From Paludibacteraceae bacterium (GTDB lineage Bacteria; Bacteroidota; Bacteroidia; Bacteroidales; Paludibacteraceae), in contig JAFSPA010000005.1 in NCBI GenBank assembly GCA_017443145.1, positions 1 to 57,715 of the forward strand: DNA of 57,715 nt, in the 5' to 3' direction. The notes beneath the pieces were generated by a model. It had not been told where the DNA came from and made no database searches. It saw nothing but the letters and a program-made list of their open reading frames with translations. Below are positions 1-9,003 of this stretch, in pieces; the first letter of the stretch is position 1, and every line of letters starts with the position of its first letter. The translations under genes and the position numbers were made by a program.

Positions 1-258
1 ACCAACTATCTAATCAGAAGCGTGCTCACCCATAGTCCTTACGTTTCAAATGTGTGTCATGCGGCACTCACTCACATGGAGCATTAATTCACCTTTCGGT
101 GGGCTATTCCCCGACTATGGACAGATTGCACACCTGTTACGCACCCGTGCGCCGGTCGCCGCCAGAATTAGTAAACTACTTCCGCGCTGCCCCTCGACTT
201 GCATGTGTTAGGCCTGTCGCTAGCGTTCATCCTGAGCCAGGATCAAACTCTTCGTTGT
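1..258 (-). rRNA. rrs: 16S ribosomal RNA, 5' portion (truncated by window edge)
   Basis: Read on the minus strand, the sequence contains the universal 16S 5' landmark AGAGTTTGATCCTGGCTCAG (complement of about 231-251), followed by the GATGAACGCTAGCGACAGGC block typical of Bacteroidota and a variable V1/V2 region. The 5' end of the mature RNA is placed near 258 by analogy with Bacteroidales genes, where about ten bases precede AGAGTTTGAT; this is uncertain by several bases. Only the first 258 or so of about 1500 bases are present, and the gene continues off the left edge. Short open frames across it are not genes. It is driven by the two promoters at 477-507 and 615-645. Confidence 0.97.
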
Positions 259-476
259 AAAAAGAAAATTATTGTTTAGCTCAGAATAATCGATTTATCA
301 GATATCGTACTCTTGACAGGGACAAATTTTATCCCAGAAATTTCTTTCTTGTACAGACACATATTCTCGGCCGAAGCCTCGATTGATGCATCCGCACCTT
401 GTACTACATCATCATTGATTCAATCTTTCAAAGACCGTTTTTTGGTGCCCCGCCGTTTTTTGGGCGAAAGCGACTG

Positions 477-507
477 CAAAAGTACTGCTTTTTTTTGGAC
501 TACCAAA
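477..507 (-). promoter_or_regulatory. rRNA promoter, proximal copy (Bacteroidetes-type)
   Basis: On the minus strand: TTTG (507-504), a 19-nt spacer, then TACTTTTG (484-477), matching the Bacteroidetes consensus TTTG-N19-21-TAnnTTTG. Transcription would start near 470 and run about 210 nt before the mature 16S end. The 19-nt spacer is shared with the distal copy, whereas every other promoter recognised in this window has a 20-nt spacer. Confidence 0.88.
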
Positions 508-614
508 ATTTTTTTGCATAAAAATTACACCTATGCCCGTAACTTGTTGATAATCATATCAAAAATTTTTAGGGCCACTCGGTGTTTTTTAGCTTTCTCA
601 TCCGAAAGCGGGTG

Positions 615-645
615 CAAAAGTAGTGCTATTTTTTGAACTGGCAAA
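615..645 (-). promoter_or_regulatory. rRNA promoter, distal copy (Bacteroidetes-type)
   Basis: On the minus strand: TTTG (645-642), a 19-nt spacer, then TACTTTTG (622-615). Spacer length and surrounding sequence resemble the proximal copy 138 bp away. Tandem promoters are common for rRNA operons and allow high, growth-linked output. Confidence 0.87.
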
Positions 646-740
646 ATTATTCTGCAATTATTTTGCAAAAAAAGGCCTTATATTCGTTTTTTGTCACTTC
701 AAGTTGTCAAATAACCCACCTCTTCGCGCGCGAGATCATA

Positions 741-768
741 CGTGCGCGCATATACGCGAGCGCGCACG
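741..768. repeat. GC-only inverted repeat in a Z-DNA-prone tract
   Basis: CGTGCGCGC (741-749) and its exact reverse complement GCGCGCACG (760-768) flank a 10-nt loop. It lies in an alternating purine-pyrimidine stretch (about 722-785) between divergent transcription units, in otherwise AT-rich DNA. There is no T-run on either side, so it is not an ordinary intrinsic terminator. Cruciform or Z-DNA formation is an inference. Confidence 0.75.
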
Positions 769-860
769 CCTATACACACATGCGCTTATTTATATTAAGG
801 AGAGAAAAAAGCTGTTAACCCGACGAAAATTGGTGTTTTTATGAAAAAAAGTGACTTAAA

Positions 861-892
861 TTTGCATATATGGCAAAAAAGTTGTACATTTG
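861..892 (+). promoter_or_regulatory. Promoter of the 957-9497 gene run
   Basis: TTTG (861-864), 20-nt spacer beginning CATATATG, then TACATTTG (885-892). The predicted start near 899 leaves a leader of about 58 nt before the ATG at 957. It matches the extended form seen at several other promoters in the window. Confidence 0.88.
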
Positions 893-956
893 CGGCCTAA
901 ATTGAGGTAATATGGATTTTATCCAAATATTAATTAATTAAATAAACATTAAGATT

Positions 957-1604
957 ATGAAAAAATCAACCAAGATCATCGCTGCATTAGTAATTGTAGC
1001 TGGAGTTATGAGCAGTTGTATTACTGCTACTGTTTTACGCGCCAAATGGGCTGTAGAAGAGGAGGAAGAAATCGTTTCCGGTAAGGTATTCGAGCAAGAA
1101 AAAGGTACATTCTTCTATTCCTACCAAGGCCTGACCGAAGGTTTAACCCTGGCTTTCAAAGATTATGGTAAATACCTGCGCGTGGACAACAAGTACGCCA
1201 AGACTATCACCATCATCACCCCGGACAAAGTGTACCAATGCGACACCGAGGATAAGACCTACGTGGAAGTTGAGAACACCAACGGTACGTACTACTATTC
1301 CAACCTGTCCATGGTATTCCCGCTCCAATGGTTCCGCTTCGAGAAATTCGCTGACGATATGGTAGAAAGCGAGAACACTAATAAGAAAGAGGGTACCGTT
1401 TATATCCAAGACAAGAAATGCATCACCTTTACCGATGACGGTTACGAGGTAGCAGGTTACGACCGCATCTTCATGTACAAGAAAGAGGATGGAAAGCAAA
1501 TATTCAAGTGCAGCCGCCTCAGAAGCGATTGCGCACTGGAGCTTACTGTACCTTCTGACTACAAGAAAAGATCCGGTTCGATTGATTACAAAGAGGACTT
1601 TTAA
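957..1604 (+). CDS. Putative lipoprotein of unknown function
   Basis: Encodes 215 residues. The N-terminus has two lysines, a hydrophobic segment (about 7-20) and a Cys in VMSSC, a plausible but not perfect lipobox, so the protein is probably exported and lipid-anchored. An acidic run (five Glu, residues 34-38) follows the signal, resembling the acidic surface-export signal reported after the lipobox cysteine in some Bacteroidota lipoproteins, although here it lies about 13 residues after the cysteine. The rest is rich in Tyr, Thr and charged residues with alternating hydrophobics, as in beta-structured periplasmic proteins; I recognise no family. It has its own promoter at 861-892. Its stop overlaps the rmlA start (TAATG), so the two are translationally coupled; a link to cell-surface polysaccharide is only an inference from that. 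Confidence 0.85.
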   Translation: MKKSTKIIAALVIVAGVMSSCITATVLRAKWAVEEEEEIVSGKVFEQEKGTFFYSYQGLTEGLTLAFKDYGKYLRVDNKYAKTITIITPDKVYQCDTEDKTYVEVENTNGTYYYSNLSMVFPLQWFRFEKFADDMVESENTNKKEGTVYIQDKKCITFTDDGYEVAGYDRIFMYKKEDGKQIFKCSRLRSDCALELTVPSDYKKRSGSIDYKEDF

Positions 1605-2467
1605 TGAAAGGTATTATTCTTGCGGGTGGTTCAGCCACCCGCTTATATCCGCTGAGCAAAGCTATCAGCAAACAGATCATGCCTGTCTATGACAAGCCCA
1701 TGATCTATTATCCGTTATCTACTCTTATGCTGGCCGGCATCCGCGAAGTGTTGGTTATCTCCACACCGCGCGACCTGCCTATGTTCCGCGAGTTATTGGG
1801 TGACGGCAGCCGTTTAGGTATGCGCTTGGACTATAAGGTACAGGAAGTGCCCAATGGTCTGGCGCAAGCCTTTGTGCTGGGCAAAGAGTTCCTTAATGGC
1901 GAACCCGGTTGCCTCATATTAGGCGATAACATGTTCTACGGTCAGGGCTTCCGCACAATGCTGCGCCAGGCAGTCGAGCACACAACCGAAGGTGCATGTA
2001 TCTTCGGCTACGAGGTGCAAGATCCCCGTGCTTACGGCGTGGTGGAGTTCGACCAAGAGGGCAAAGTGCTGAGTCTGGAAGAGAAACCGCAACAGCCTAA
2101 GAGCAATTATGCCGTGCCGGGACTCTATTTCTACGACAATACCGTCTGCGACAAAGCCGCAGGCCTCAAGCCCAGTGCACGTGGCGAATACGAGATAACG
2201 GACCTCAATAAACTCTATCTGGCAGAGGGCAAACTGCACGTACAACTGTTCGGCCGCGGTTTTGCATGGCTGGATACCGGTAGTTGTGACAGCCTCTTGG
2301 AGGCCGGCAATTTCGTGGCAACGATTCAGAACCGTCAAGGCTTCTATATTGCTTGTATTGAGGAGATTGCATGGCGCAACGGATGGATCGATTCCGACCA
2401 ACTCCGCGTCTCAGGCAAAGAGATGAAGACCGAGTACGGTCGTTATCTGGAACGTTTGGCAAAATAA
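1604..2467 (+). CDS. rmlA: Glucose-1-phosphate thymidylyltransferase
   Basis: Makes dTDP-glucose from dTTP and glucose-1-phosphate, the first step of dTDP-L-rhamnose and related sugar synthesis, in the cytoplasm. The 287-residue length is that of the family. Visible are the nucleotide-binding start GGSATRLYPLSK (residues 8-19; most homologues have GGSGTRLYP), the metal and sugar motif LGDNMFYG near 107, the EEKP motif near 159, and LDTGSCDSLLEAGNF near 223. The usual partners rmlB, rmlC and rmlD are not adjacent, so in this genome the pathway is split or this enzyme supplies another dTDP-sugar. The ATG overlaps the upstream stop by one base. Family call is firm. Confidence 0.97.
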   Translation: MKGIILAGGSATRLYPLSKAISKQIMPVYDKPMIYYPLSTLMLAGIREVLVISTPRDLPMFRELLGDGSRLGMRLDYKVQEVPNGLAQAFVLGKEFLNGEPGCLILGDNMFYGQGFRTMLRQAVEHTTEGACIFGYEVQDPRAYGVVEFDQEGKVLSLEEKPQQPKSNYAVPGLYFYDNTVCDKAAGLKPSARGEYEITDLNKLYLAEGKLHVQLFGRGFAWLDTGSCDSLLEAGNFVATIQNRQGFYIACIEEIAWRNGWIDSDQLRVSGKEMKTEYGRYLERLAK

Positions 2468-2476
2468 GGTACAGTC

Positions 2477-3037
2477 TTGAGGTTGGCTAGATTACACATA
2501 GCTTTTATTGTGGCAGCAATCATGCTGTCCGCCTGCCATCGCACAGCACCGCAGAGCCCGTCCCGCCGAAGTAGTGACGGAACCAAAGCGGATACCACGG
2601 TGTTGTCGCTGATGGAGCTTAACCAACGAATGGCCGCACACGCTGACCGCGAGTTATTTCGAATCGTGGATAGCGTTCGTCAGGCTGACCATGTGGATTT
2701 TGCCCAGATGTCATGCGGTGGATGGAAGATGAGACGGGATTCCGTCACCCGCGAAAAGAGTCTTTATGCAGACTCTCCCCGTCCTAACGAGAACTGGTGG
2801 GTCCATATACAGTCCTTCGACCTGCAAGGACATATGCTTATGGACACCGAAAAAGTGTACACAATCAAACACTTTGACATGCCTATCGCCGTCGAAGAGG
2901 CGGTGGAAGACATGTTTGCAGGCGAGAAAACGGTGGTCTATGCGCCCTGGTACACAGCGTACGGACTGCACGGAGAGCATAACGCTCCACCCTACACCAA
3001 CATCCGTTTTGTCGTCACCCTGAAAGAAAAAGAATAA
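2477..3037 (+). CDS. FKBP-like peptidyl-prolyl isomerase lipoprotein
   Basis: Encodes 186 residues with a lipoprotein signal (hydrophobic 8-18, lipobox LSAC, Cys about 20). The C-terminal half matches the end of the FKBP fold: a VYAPWYTAYGLHG stretch, then PPYTNIRFVVTL, comparable to the conserved A-x-A-YG and IPPNTPLxFEVEL elements. It resembles the GldI-type FKBP lipoproteins of Bacteroidota, thought to aid folding of exported proteins. The start is a TTG at 2477; the first in-frame ATG (2521) would destroy the signal peptide, so TTG is preferred. It begins 9 nt after rmlA and ends 4 nt before pheT, so it is in the same run. Isomerase activity is inferred from the fold only. Confidence 0.8.
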   Translation: MRLARLHIAFIVAAIMLSACHRTAPQSPSRRSSDGTKADTTVLSLMELNQRMAAHADRELFRIVDSVRQADHVDFAQMSCGGWKMRRDSVTREKSLYADSPRPNENWWVHIQSFDLQGHMLMDTEKVYTIKHFDMPIAVEEAVEDMFAGEKTVVYAPWYTAYGLHGEHNAPPYTNIRFVVTLKEKE

Positions 3038-3041
3038 AACA

Positions 3042-5516
3042 ATGAATATATCGTACAACTGGTTAAAGCGTTACATCGCCTTGAAGGACGATGCCGAACA
3101 AGTAGCGAAAATCCTCACTTCCATCGGTTTGGAAGTGGGCACTGTAGAGAAAGTACAAACAATAAAAGGCGGGCTGGAAGGTCTGGTAGTGGGCGAAGTG
3201 GTGACATGTGTTGAGCACCCTAACTCCGACCATCTGCACATAACCACTACCCGTATCGCGCCTAACGAAGAGCCGATACAAATCGTTTGCGGTGCGCCCA
3301 ACGTAGCCGCAGGACAGAAAGTGATTGTGGCAACTATCGGAACAGTCCTCTATTCCGGCGAGTCGGGAACGCCCGACAGCGGTAAAATCACTATCAAGCG
3401 CGGAAAGATCCGCGGCGAAGAGTCGCTGGGCATGATATGCGCAGAGGACGAAATAGGTGTCGGCACGTCGCATGACGGCATCATGGTTCTGCCGGCTGAT
3501 ACGCCGGTCGGGCTACCTGCCAAAGAGTATTTCCACCTCGAGGACGACTATATCATTGAAGTTGATATAACGCCTAACCGCAATGACGGCGCTTCGCATT
3601 ACGGAGTGGCGCGCGACCTGCATGCTTACTACGTGGCACACGGACAGAATATCCCTCTGACGAAGCCGAGTGTTGATGCGTTCAAGGTGCAGAGCAACGC
3701 CCTGCCGATTAAGGTGACGGTGGAGAACGCCGACGCTTGTCCGCGCTATTCGGGCGTGAGCATAAAAGGCGTAACCGTGGGAGAGTCACCCGATTGGCTC
3801 AAGAAGAGTCTGACCGCTATCGGTCTGCGTCCGATCAACAACGTGGTCGATGCCACGAACTTCGTGCTGCATGAGATGGGACAAGCCCTGCACGCTTTCG
3901 ATGCCGATAAGATACAGGGACAGCATATCATCGTTAAGAACGTAGCAGATGGTACGCCTTTCGTCACCCTGGATGGTAACGAGCATAAGCTCTCCGCTGC
4001 CGACCTGATGATCTGCAACGAGAACGAGCCGATGTGCATTGCAGGTGTGTTCGGCGGACTTGATTCGGGTGTAACCAACGAGACGAAGAACGTGTTCCTT
4101 GAGAGCGCATACTTTGACCCTGTTTCTATCCGCAAGACGGCACGTCGTCACCAACTCAGCACCGATGCTTCGTTCCGCTACGAACGCGGCTGCGACCCGA
4201 ACAATGTTATCTATAACCTCAAACGCTGCGCGTTACTTATTCAAGAGTTGGCCGGCGGTGAGATCGCAATGGATGTGGTGGATGAGAAAAACAGTGAGTT
4301 TAAGCCTTGGGAAGTGGAGTTTGATTTAGACCGCGCTTACAAACTCATCGGTAAGGAAATTGGCAAAGATGTGATTACCACGATTCTCCGTGCGTTAGAG
4401 ATTGAGATTATCGAAAAGAACGGCAATATATGGAAACTCGCCGTGCCGCGTTACCGCGTAGATGTACAACGTGAGTGCGATGTGGTGGAAGATATTCTGC
4501 GCATCTACGGTTACGACAATGTGGAGTTCCCCGAGAAACTGAACACCAGTCTTTCCTATAACCCGAAACCGAATCCCGAGGCGCTGCAAAAGCGTATCTC
4601 CGAACAGCTGACCGCGCAGGGCTTCAACGAGATAATGAATAACTCGCTGACGAAAGTGAGCTATTACCAAAACGGCACCTGGCTCGACACATGCGTGAAG
4701 ATAATGAATCCGCTCTCGCAAGACCTCGGCGTTATGCGTCAGACCCTGCTGTTTGGCGGATTGGAATCCATTCAACGTAATGCCAACCGTAAGAACGCCG
4801 ACCTCAAGTTCTACGAGTTCGGAAACTGCTACCACCATGCGGAAGCTTATACTGAGGAACCGCATCTTGGCTTGTGGATAACGGGTAACAAGACCCTGCA
4901 GAGTTGGGTAATGAAGGACGAGAAGACGACCTTCTATCAGCTCCATGCGTACGTGAACAACATCCTCAAACGTCTCGGCGTGAACATGGACAGATTGGTG
5001 CTCGAACCCGCTATTGACCCGAACGGCGATACCTGCTGCGGTATATGTCAATGCTTCAGCGACGGGCTCGTTATCAAAGCTCCTAACGGCAAATCGCTCG
5101 GATATATGGCTGTTGTAGCTAAAGACCTGCTCAAGCAGTTTGACATCGATAATCCGGTTTACTTCGCCGACCTGTATTGGAAAGAGTTACTCAAGCAAAA
5201 CAAACAGTATAAGCCCGTCATCAACGACCTGCCTAAATATCCGGAAGTGAAGCGTGACTTCGCGCTGCTCGTGGATAAGGGCGTTCAGTTCGCCGACCTC
5301 GCTCGCGCAGCCTTTGAGACCGGCGGCAAACTGCTACGAAACGTCTATCTGTTTGATGTCTATGAGGGTAAGAACCTCGAGGAAGGCAAGAAATCCTATG
5401 CGCTGTCCTTCATCCTGCAAGACGAAGAAAACACACTCAAAGATAAGCAAATCGAGAATATAATGGGTCGCCTGCAAAAGACCTTTGAGGAGAAATTCAA
5501 TGCCAAGCTTCGCTAA
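3042..5516 (+). CDS. pheT: Phenylalanine--tRNA ligase beta subunit
   Basis: Beta chain of the alpha2-beta2 enzyme that charges tRNA-Phe. The 824 residues show the full bacterial plan: N-terminal [11 protein letters not shown] and an OB-fold tRNA-binding domain (about 40-150), the B3/B4 editing domain (about 210-390, with [11 protein letters not shown] and GQALHAFD), the B5 domain, a catalytic-like core, and a C-terminal ferredoxin-like anticodon-binding domain ending [10 protein letters not shown]. The alpha subunit gene pheS is not in the window, so the two are unlinked as in many Bacteroidota. The last 17 nt overlap the prfC start. Confidence 0.98.
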   Translation: MNISYNWLKRYIALKDDAEQVAKILTSIGLEVGTVEKVQTIKGGLEGLVVGEVVTCVEHPNSDHLHITTTRIAPNEEPIQIVCGAPNVAAGQKVIVATIGTVLYSGESGTPDSGKITIKRGKIRGEESLGMICAEDEIGVGTSHDGIMVLPADTPVGLPAKEYFHLEDDYIIEVDITPNRNDGASHYGVARDLHAYYVAHGQNIPLTKPSVDAFKVQSNALPIKVTVENADACPRYSGVSIKGVTVGESPDWLKKSLTAIGLRPINNVVDATNFVLHEMGQALHAFDADKIQGQHIIVKNVADGTPFVTLDGNEHKLSAADLMICNENEPMCIAGVFGGLDSGVTNETKNVFLESAYFDPVSIRKTARRHQLSTDASFRYERGCDPNNVIYNLKRCALLIQELAGGEIAMDVVDEKNSEFKPWEVEFDLDRAYKLIGKEIGKDVITTILRALEIEIIEKNGNIWKLAVPRYRVDVQRECDVVEDILRIYGYDNVEFPEKLNTSLSYNPKPNPEALQKRISEQLTAQGFNEIMNNSLTKVSYYQNGTWLDTCVKIMNPLSQDLGVMRQTLLFGGLESIQRNANRKNADLKFYEFGNCYHHAEAYTEEPHLGLWITGNKTLQSWVMKDEKTTFYQLHAYVNNILKRLGVNMDRLVLEPAIDPNGDTCCGICQCFSDGLVIKAPNGKSLGYMAVVAKDLLKQFDIDNPVYFADLYWKELLKQNKQYKPVINDLPKYPEVKRDFALLVDKGVQFADLARAAFETGGKLLRNVYLFDVYEGKNLEEGKKSYALSFILQDEENTLKDKQIENIMGRLQKTFEEKFNAKLR

Positions 5517-6990
5517 CGAGATATTACGCCGTCGAACGTTTGCGATTATCTCGCACCCGGATGCCGGTAAGACAACGCTGACGGAGAAACTGCTGCTCTA
5601 CGGCGGTGCTATTCACGTGGCTGGTGCTGTCAAGTCGAACAAGATCCGCAAGACCGCTACATCCGACTGGATGGAGATAGAGAAACAGCGCGGTATATCC
5701 GTTGCTACTTCGGTAATGGGTTTTGACTACCAGGACTATCATATCAACATCCTCGATACTCCCGGTCACCAAGACTTCGCCGAAGATACCTTCCGCACGC
5801 TGACGGCTGTGGATAGCGTCATCATCGTTATTGATAGCGCCAAAGGTGTAGAGACGCAGACTCGGCGATTGATGGAAGTGTGCCGTATGCGCAAAACGCC
5901 GGTGATGGTGTTCATGAATAAGATGGACCGCGAAGGTAAGGACCCGTTCGATTTGATGGATGATGTAGAGAGTGAATTGGGTATTACCGTCACGCCGGTG
6001 ACTTGGGCTAATGGACAGGGACTGAAGTTTGAGAGTGTGTTTAGTCTCGCTAACCGTCCCGTCAAGCTGAATGAGAAACTCGAAGCGGATATGGAACTCA
6101 TCGACGGTGTCTATCCGCTCTTCGACCGCGAGAAATACTTGGCGGGCGATTTGGCGCCCGTCTTCTTCGGTTCGGCATATAAGACTATCGGCGTGCAGGA
6201 GTTACTGGACTTCTTTGTAAAGAACGCTCCGTCGCCACGTCCTGTGGAGGCTATTGAACGTCGCGTCGATCCGATGGAGGATAATTTCACGGGCTTCTGC
6301 TTTAAGATTCACGCGAACATGGACCCGAACCATCGTAGTTGTATTGCGTTCTTCAAGATATGCTCCGGTCGCTTAGAGCGAAACGTCTACTACAAGCACG
6401 TGCGCGAGAACAGGCAGATGCGCTTCTCGGCTCCGACATGCTTCATGGCGCAGAAGAAAGAGACTGTGGACGAAGCCTTTGCCGGCGATATAGTTGGTCT
6501 GCCCGATACCGGTAACTTCAAGATTGGCGATACCTTGACCGCTGGCGAAGACCTGCACTTCAAAGGCTTACCCTCTTTCTCGCCGGAGATGTTCAAGTAT
6601 ATTGAGAACGCCGACCCGATGAAGCAAAAGCAACTCGATAAGGGTGTGCGCCAGCTCATGGACGAAGGTGTGGCACAGCTCTTTATCAGCCAACTCAACG
6701 GTCGTAAGATCATCGGTACCGTCGGACAACTGCAGTTTGAGGTGATACAATACCGCCTCGAGCATGAGTATAACGCCAAGTGCTGCTGGGAGAACATGGC
6801 TATGTTCAAAGCCTGCTGGATTGAGTCCAATGACGAGGAAGAACTGCGCACGTTCAAGTCCCGCAAGGCGCAATACATGGCAACGGACAAAGAAGGTCGC
6901 GACGTCTTTATGGCCGACAGCGCATACATCCTAAGCATGGCGCAAAACGACTACAAGCATATAAAATTCCACTTTACGTCAGAATTTTAA
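5500..6990 (+). CDS. prfC: Peptide chain release factor 3 (RF3 GTPase)
   Basis: GTPase that recycles RF1/RF2 from the ribosome after peptide release. GTP-binding motifs are clear: SHPDAGKTT (G1), DTPGHQDF (G3) and NKMDRE (G4). The 496-residue length and the start [20 protein letters not shown] match the family. The frame is open back to a TTG at 5485, but the ATG at 5500 gives the family N-terminus and is preferred. It overlaps the end of pheT by 17 nt in another frame, implying coupled translation. The following transporter gene starts 22 nt after the stop. Confidence 0.97.
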   Translation: MPSFANEILRRRTFAIISHPDAGKTTLTEKLLLYGGAIHVAGAVKSNKIRKTATSDWMEIEKQRGISVATSVMGFDYQDYHINILDTPGHQDFAEDTFRTLTAVDSVIIVIDSAKGVETQTRRLMEVCRMRKTPVMVFMNKMDREGKDPFDLMDDVESELGITVTPVTWANGQGLKFESVFSLANRPVKLNEKLEADMELIDGVYPLFDREKYLAGDLAPVFFGSAYKTIGVQELLDFFVKNAPSPRPVEAIERRVDPMEDNFTGFCFKIHANMDPNHRSCIAFFKICSGRLERNVYYKHVRENRQMRFSAPTCFMAQKKETVDEAFAGDIVGLPDTGNFKIGDTLTAGEDLHFKGLPSFSPEMFKYIENADPMKQKQLDKGVRQLMDEGVAQLFISQLNGRKIIGTVGQLQFEVIQYRLEHEYNAKCCWENMAMFKACWIESNDEEELRTFKSRKAQYMATDKEGRDVFMADSAYILSMAQNDYKHIKFHFTSEF

Positions 6991-7012
6991 CAACAACTAA
7001 AATATACTATTT

Positions 7013-8311
7013 ATGAACAAAAAATCTCTTCAGTTCCGCCTCATTGTGATGAACTTTCTGGAGTTCGCCATTTGGGGTTCGTATTTAATCTGTATGGGTC
7101 GTTACCTGGCCGAGCACGGCATGGGAACACACATCGGTATCTTCTACTCCATTCAAGGTATCGTGTCTATCTTTATGCCCGCTTTGATGGGTATTGTAGC
7201 TGACCGTTGGATTCCTGCACAGAAATGTTTAAGCCTCTGCCATTTTATGGCTGGTATCTTTATGGCCGCAGCGGGTATTTACGGCCTTCAAGCCGGTGAC
7301 TTGGTGCAGTTTGGCCCATTGTTCTCGTTGTATGCAATATCGGTAGCGTTCTATATGCCGACTATCGCACTGACCAACTCAGTAGCCTTCAATGCTCTGG
7401 TTAAAGCCGGAATGGACACTGTGAAGGACTTCCCGCCTATCCGTGTGTTTGGTACGGTCGGTTTCATCGCTATGGAGTGGGCCATTGATTTAATGGGATT
7501 CCAATCGACAGCTCATCAGTTCGTTATCAGTGGTGGTTTGAGCCTCTTGCTCGCTGCTTATTCGCTCACATTGCCGAATTGCGAAATCAAGAAAGTGGAA
7601 GGCAAAGTGGACTTGGTGGATGCACTGGGCCTTCGTGCTTTTGCGCTCTTCAAGCAGAAAAAGATGGCGCTGTTCTTCATCTTCTGTATGTTCCTCGGCG
7701 TCAGCCTGCAGATTACCAACGGCTTCGCTACACCGTACCTTGGTAGCTTCGCTGAGCACGAACTCTTTGCTGAGACCTTTGCCGTTAAGCACAGTACCAT
7801 GCTCGTTTCTATCAGTCAGATCTGCGAAGCATGCTGCATCTTGCTTATCCCGTTCTTCCTCAAACGCTTCGGTATCAAGAACGTCATGCTGCTGGCTATG
7901 TTCGCGTGGGTACTGCGTTTCGCTTTCTTCGGATTAGGCGATCCGGGTATGCCGGGTGTACTGCTGTTCGTTCTCAGCTGCATCGTTTACGGCTTTGCGT
8001 TTGACTTCTTCAATATCTCCGGTGCCCTCTATGTGGATCAGGAGACAGACGAGTCTATGCGTTCCAGCGCGCAGGGTCTGTTCATGGTCATGACCAACGG
8101 TATTGGTGCTACTATCGGTACGCTCGCTGCACAAGCTATCGTGAACCACAATGTTTATTCTTTGGCCGAAGATGCTGAGTTCGCCATGGTTTGGGAAGGA
8201 TGGAAGATGTCTTGGTACACCTTCGCTGCATACGCCCTCGTTGTAGCAGTCGCATTCTGGATCTTCTTCCCGAAGACTCCGGTCAATAAGAATATTGAGG
8301 TAAAGCATTAA
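7013..8311 (+). CDS. NupG-type nucleoside:H+ symporter (MFS)
   Basis: A 432-residue inner-membrane protein with about twelve hydrophobic helices. The N-terminus (LIVMNFLEFAIWGSYL) and the PPIRVFGTVGFIAMEW stretch near 142 match the NupG/XapB nucleoside:proton symporter family, which imports nucleosides using the proton gradient. The C-terminal half contains DQETDESMRSSAQGLF, a charged cytoplasmic loop typical of the family. It follows prfC by 22 nt with no promoter seen between. The substrate is assumed from the family and could differ. Confidence 0.88.
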   Translation: MNKKSLQFRLIVMNFLEFAIWGSYLICMGRYLAEHGMGTHIGIFYSIQGIVSIFMPALMGIVADRWIPAQKCLSLCHFMAGIFMAAAGIYGLQAGDLVQFGPLFSLYAISVAFYMPTIALTNSVAFNALVKAGMDTVKDFPPIRVFGTVGFIAMEWAIDLMGFQSTAHQFVISGGLSLLLAAYSLTLPNCEIKKVEGKVDLVDALGLRAFALFKQKKMALFFIFCMFLGVSLQITNGFATPYLGSFAEHELFAETFAVKHSTMLVSISQICEACCILLIPFFLKRFGIKNVMLLAMFAWVLRFAFFGLGDPGMPGVLLFVLSCIVYGFAFDFFNISGALYVDQETDESMRSSAQGLFMVMTNGIGATIGTLAAQAIVNHNVYSLAEDAEFAMVWEGWKMSWYTFAAYALVVAVAFWIFFPKTPVNKNIEVKH

Positions 8312-8312
8312 T

Positions 8313-8340
8313 AAAGGTTAGAGGTTATAGGTTAAAGGTG
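8313..8340 (+). repeat. Heptameric tandem repeat carrying the gldF start codon
   Basis: Four 7-bp units: AAAGGTT, AGAGGTT, ATAGGTT and AAAGGTG. The last three bases (8338-8340) are the GTG start of the next gene, so the repeat fills the whole gap after the transporter stop and supplies the initiation codon. Similar 7-bp arrays occur at 23262-23286, 40461-40495 and 40747-40781. Confidence 0.85.
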
Positions 8341-9003
8341 TATCGTAAGGAACTATCATATTACTTCTCGACACCGATTGCGTATATCGTGATTGGCCTT
8401 TACCTGATAGCCATAAGTCTATTCCTTTGGGTTATCCCGGGTCAATGGAATATCATTGACTCGGGGTACGCCCAAACGGACGGACTGTTTCAACTCAGCC
8501 CATGGCTGATGATGTTTCTCTGCCCGGCACTAACGATGCGTCTGTTTGCCGAGGAGCGGCAGTCCGGCACATGGGATATGGTCGTGGTGCAACCTATTTC
8601 GATGACGCGTATTGTGGTCGGTAAGTTCTTTGCCGCCTGGACGCTGATGCTCATTGCGCTGCTGCCAAATATCGTGCACTATTTCATCGTTTACACGATT
8701 GCCGAACCGGTAGGTAATATCGACGGCGGTCAGTTTGCCGGTTCGTTTATCGGGCTTATTATGCTCAGCGGCACGTTTATCGCTATCGGCATGTTAGCCG
8801 GCAGTTTCACCAAGAGCCAGATCGTAGCGTATGTTACGGGTATGTTAAGCGTGTTTGTGCTCTACTGGGTTTTGCTGCAGGACCACTACTCTGCCGTTTC
8901 ACGCGGGGTGATTGATGCGGTGGACGTGCTTGTTTTTGTCGGCGTGGCTATTCTCTGTCTGGCGCTGACTGTTGTTATTCTTAAGAAGATTTCTCGCGTA
9001 TGA
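8338..9003 (+). CDS. gldF: GldF-like ABC transporter permease
   Basis: A 221-residue ABC-2 type permease with about six membrane helices. The opening YRKELSYYFSTPIAYIVIGLYL and the loop LTMRLFAEERQSGTWDMVVVQP (split here for length: RLFAEERQSGTWD then VVQPIS) match the GldF family, which with GldA (ATPase) and GldG forms an exporter needed for gliding in Flavobacteria. Neither gldA nor gldG is adjacent, so it may act with partners elsewhere or have another role. The start is a GTG formed by a heptamer repeat; no in-frame ATG upstream gives a better N-terminus. The stop overlaps the next ATG (ATGA). Confidence 0.87.
   Translation: MYRKELSYYFSTPIAYIVIGLYLIAISLFLWVIPGQWNIIDSGYAQTDGLFQLSPWLMMFLCPALTMRLFAEERQSGTWDMVVVQPISMTRIVVGKFFAAWTLMLIALLPNIVHYFIVYTIAEPVGNIDGGQFAGSFIGLIMLSGTFIAIGMLAGSFTKSQIVAYVTGMLSVFVLYWVLLQDHYSAVSRGVIDAVDVLVFVGVAILCLALTVVILKKISRV

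Larger units (their letters stand above)
259..956. other. Intergenic region between rRNA operon and lipoprotein gene
   Basis: No protein gene is supported here; the open frames in it lack family features and cross promoters. It holds the rRNA leader (about 259-470), two tandem minus-strand rRNA promoters, an AT-rich stretch, a GC-only inverted repeat at 741-768 inside an alternating purine-pyrimidine tract (about 722-785), and a plus-strand promoter at 861-892 for the next gene. The two rRNA promoters lie in similar sequence blocks, each with a GCGAAAGC- or CCGAAAGCG-like stretch just downstream, so one probably arose by duplication of the other. Confidence 0.8.

Noticed and set aside
642..669. 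A third rRNA promoter (TAATTTTG at 649-642 with TTTG at 669-666)
   Set aside because: Spacer is only 16 nt, outside the 19-21 range of the others.
313..844. Open frames in the rRNA upstream region
   Set aside because: They cross two consensus promoters and the GC-rich palindrome, with low-complexity products.
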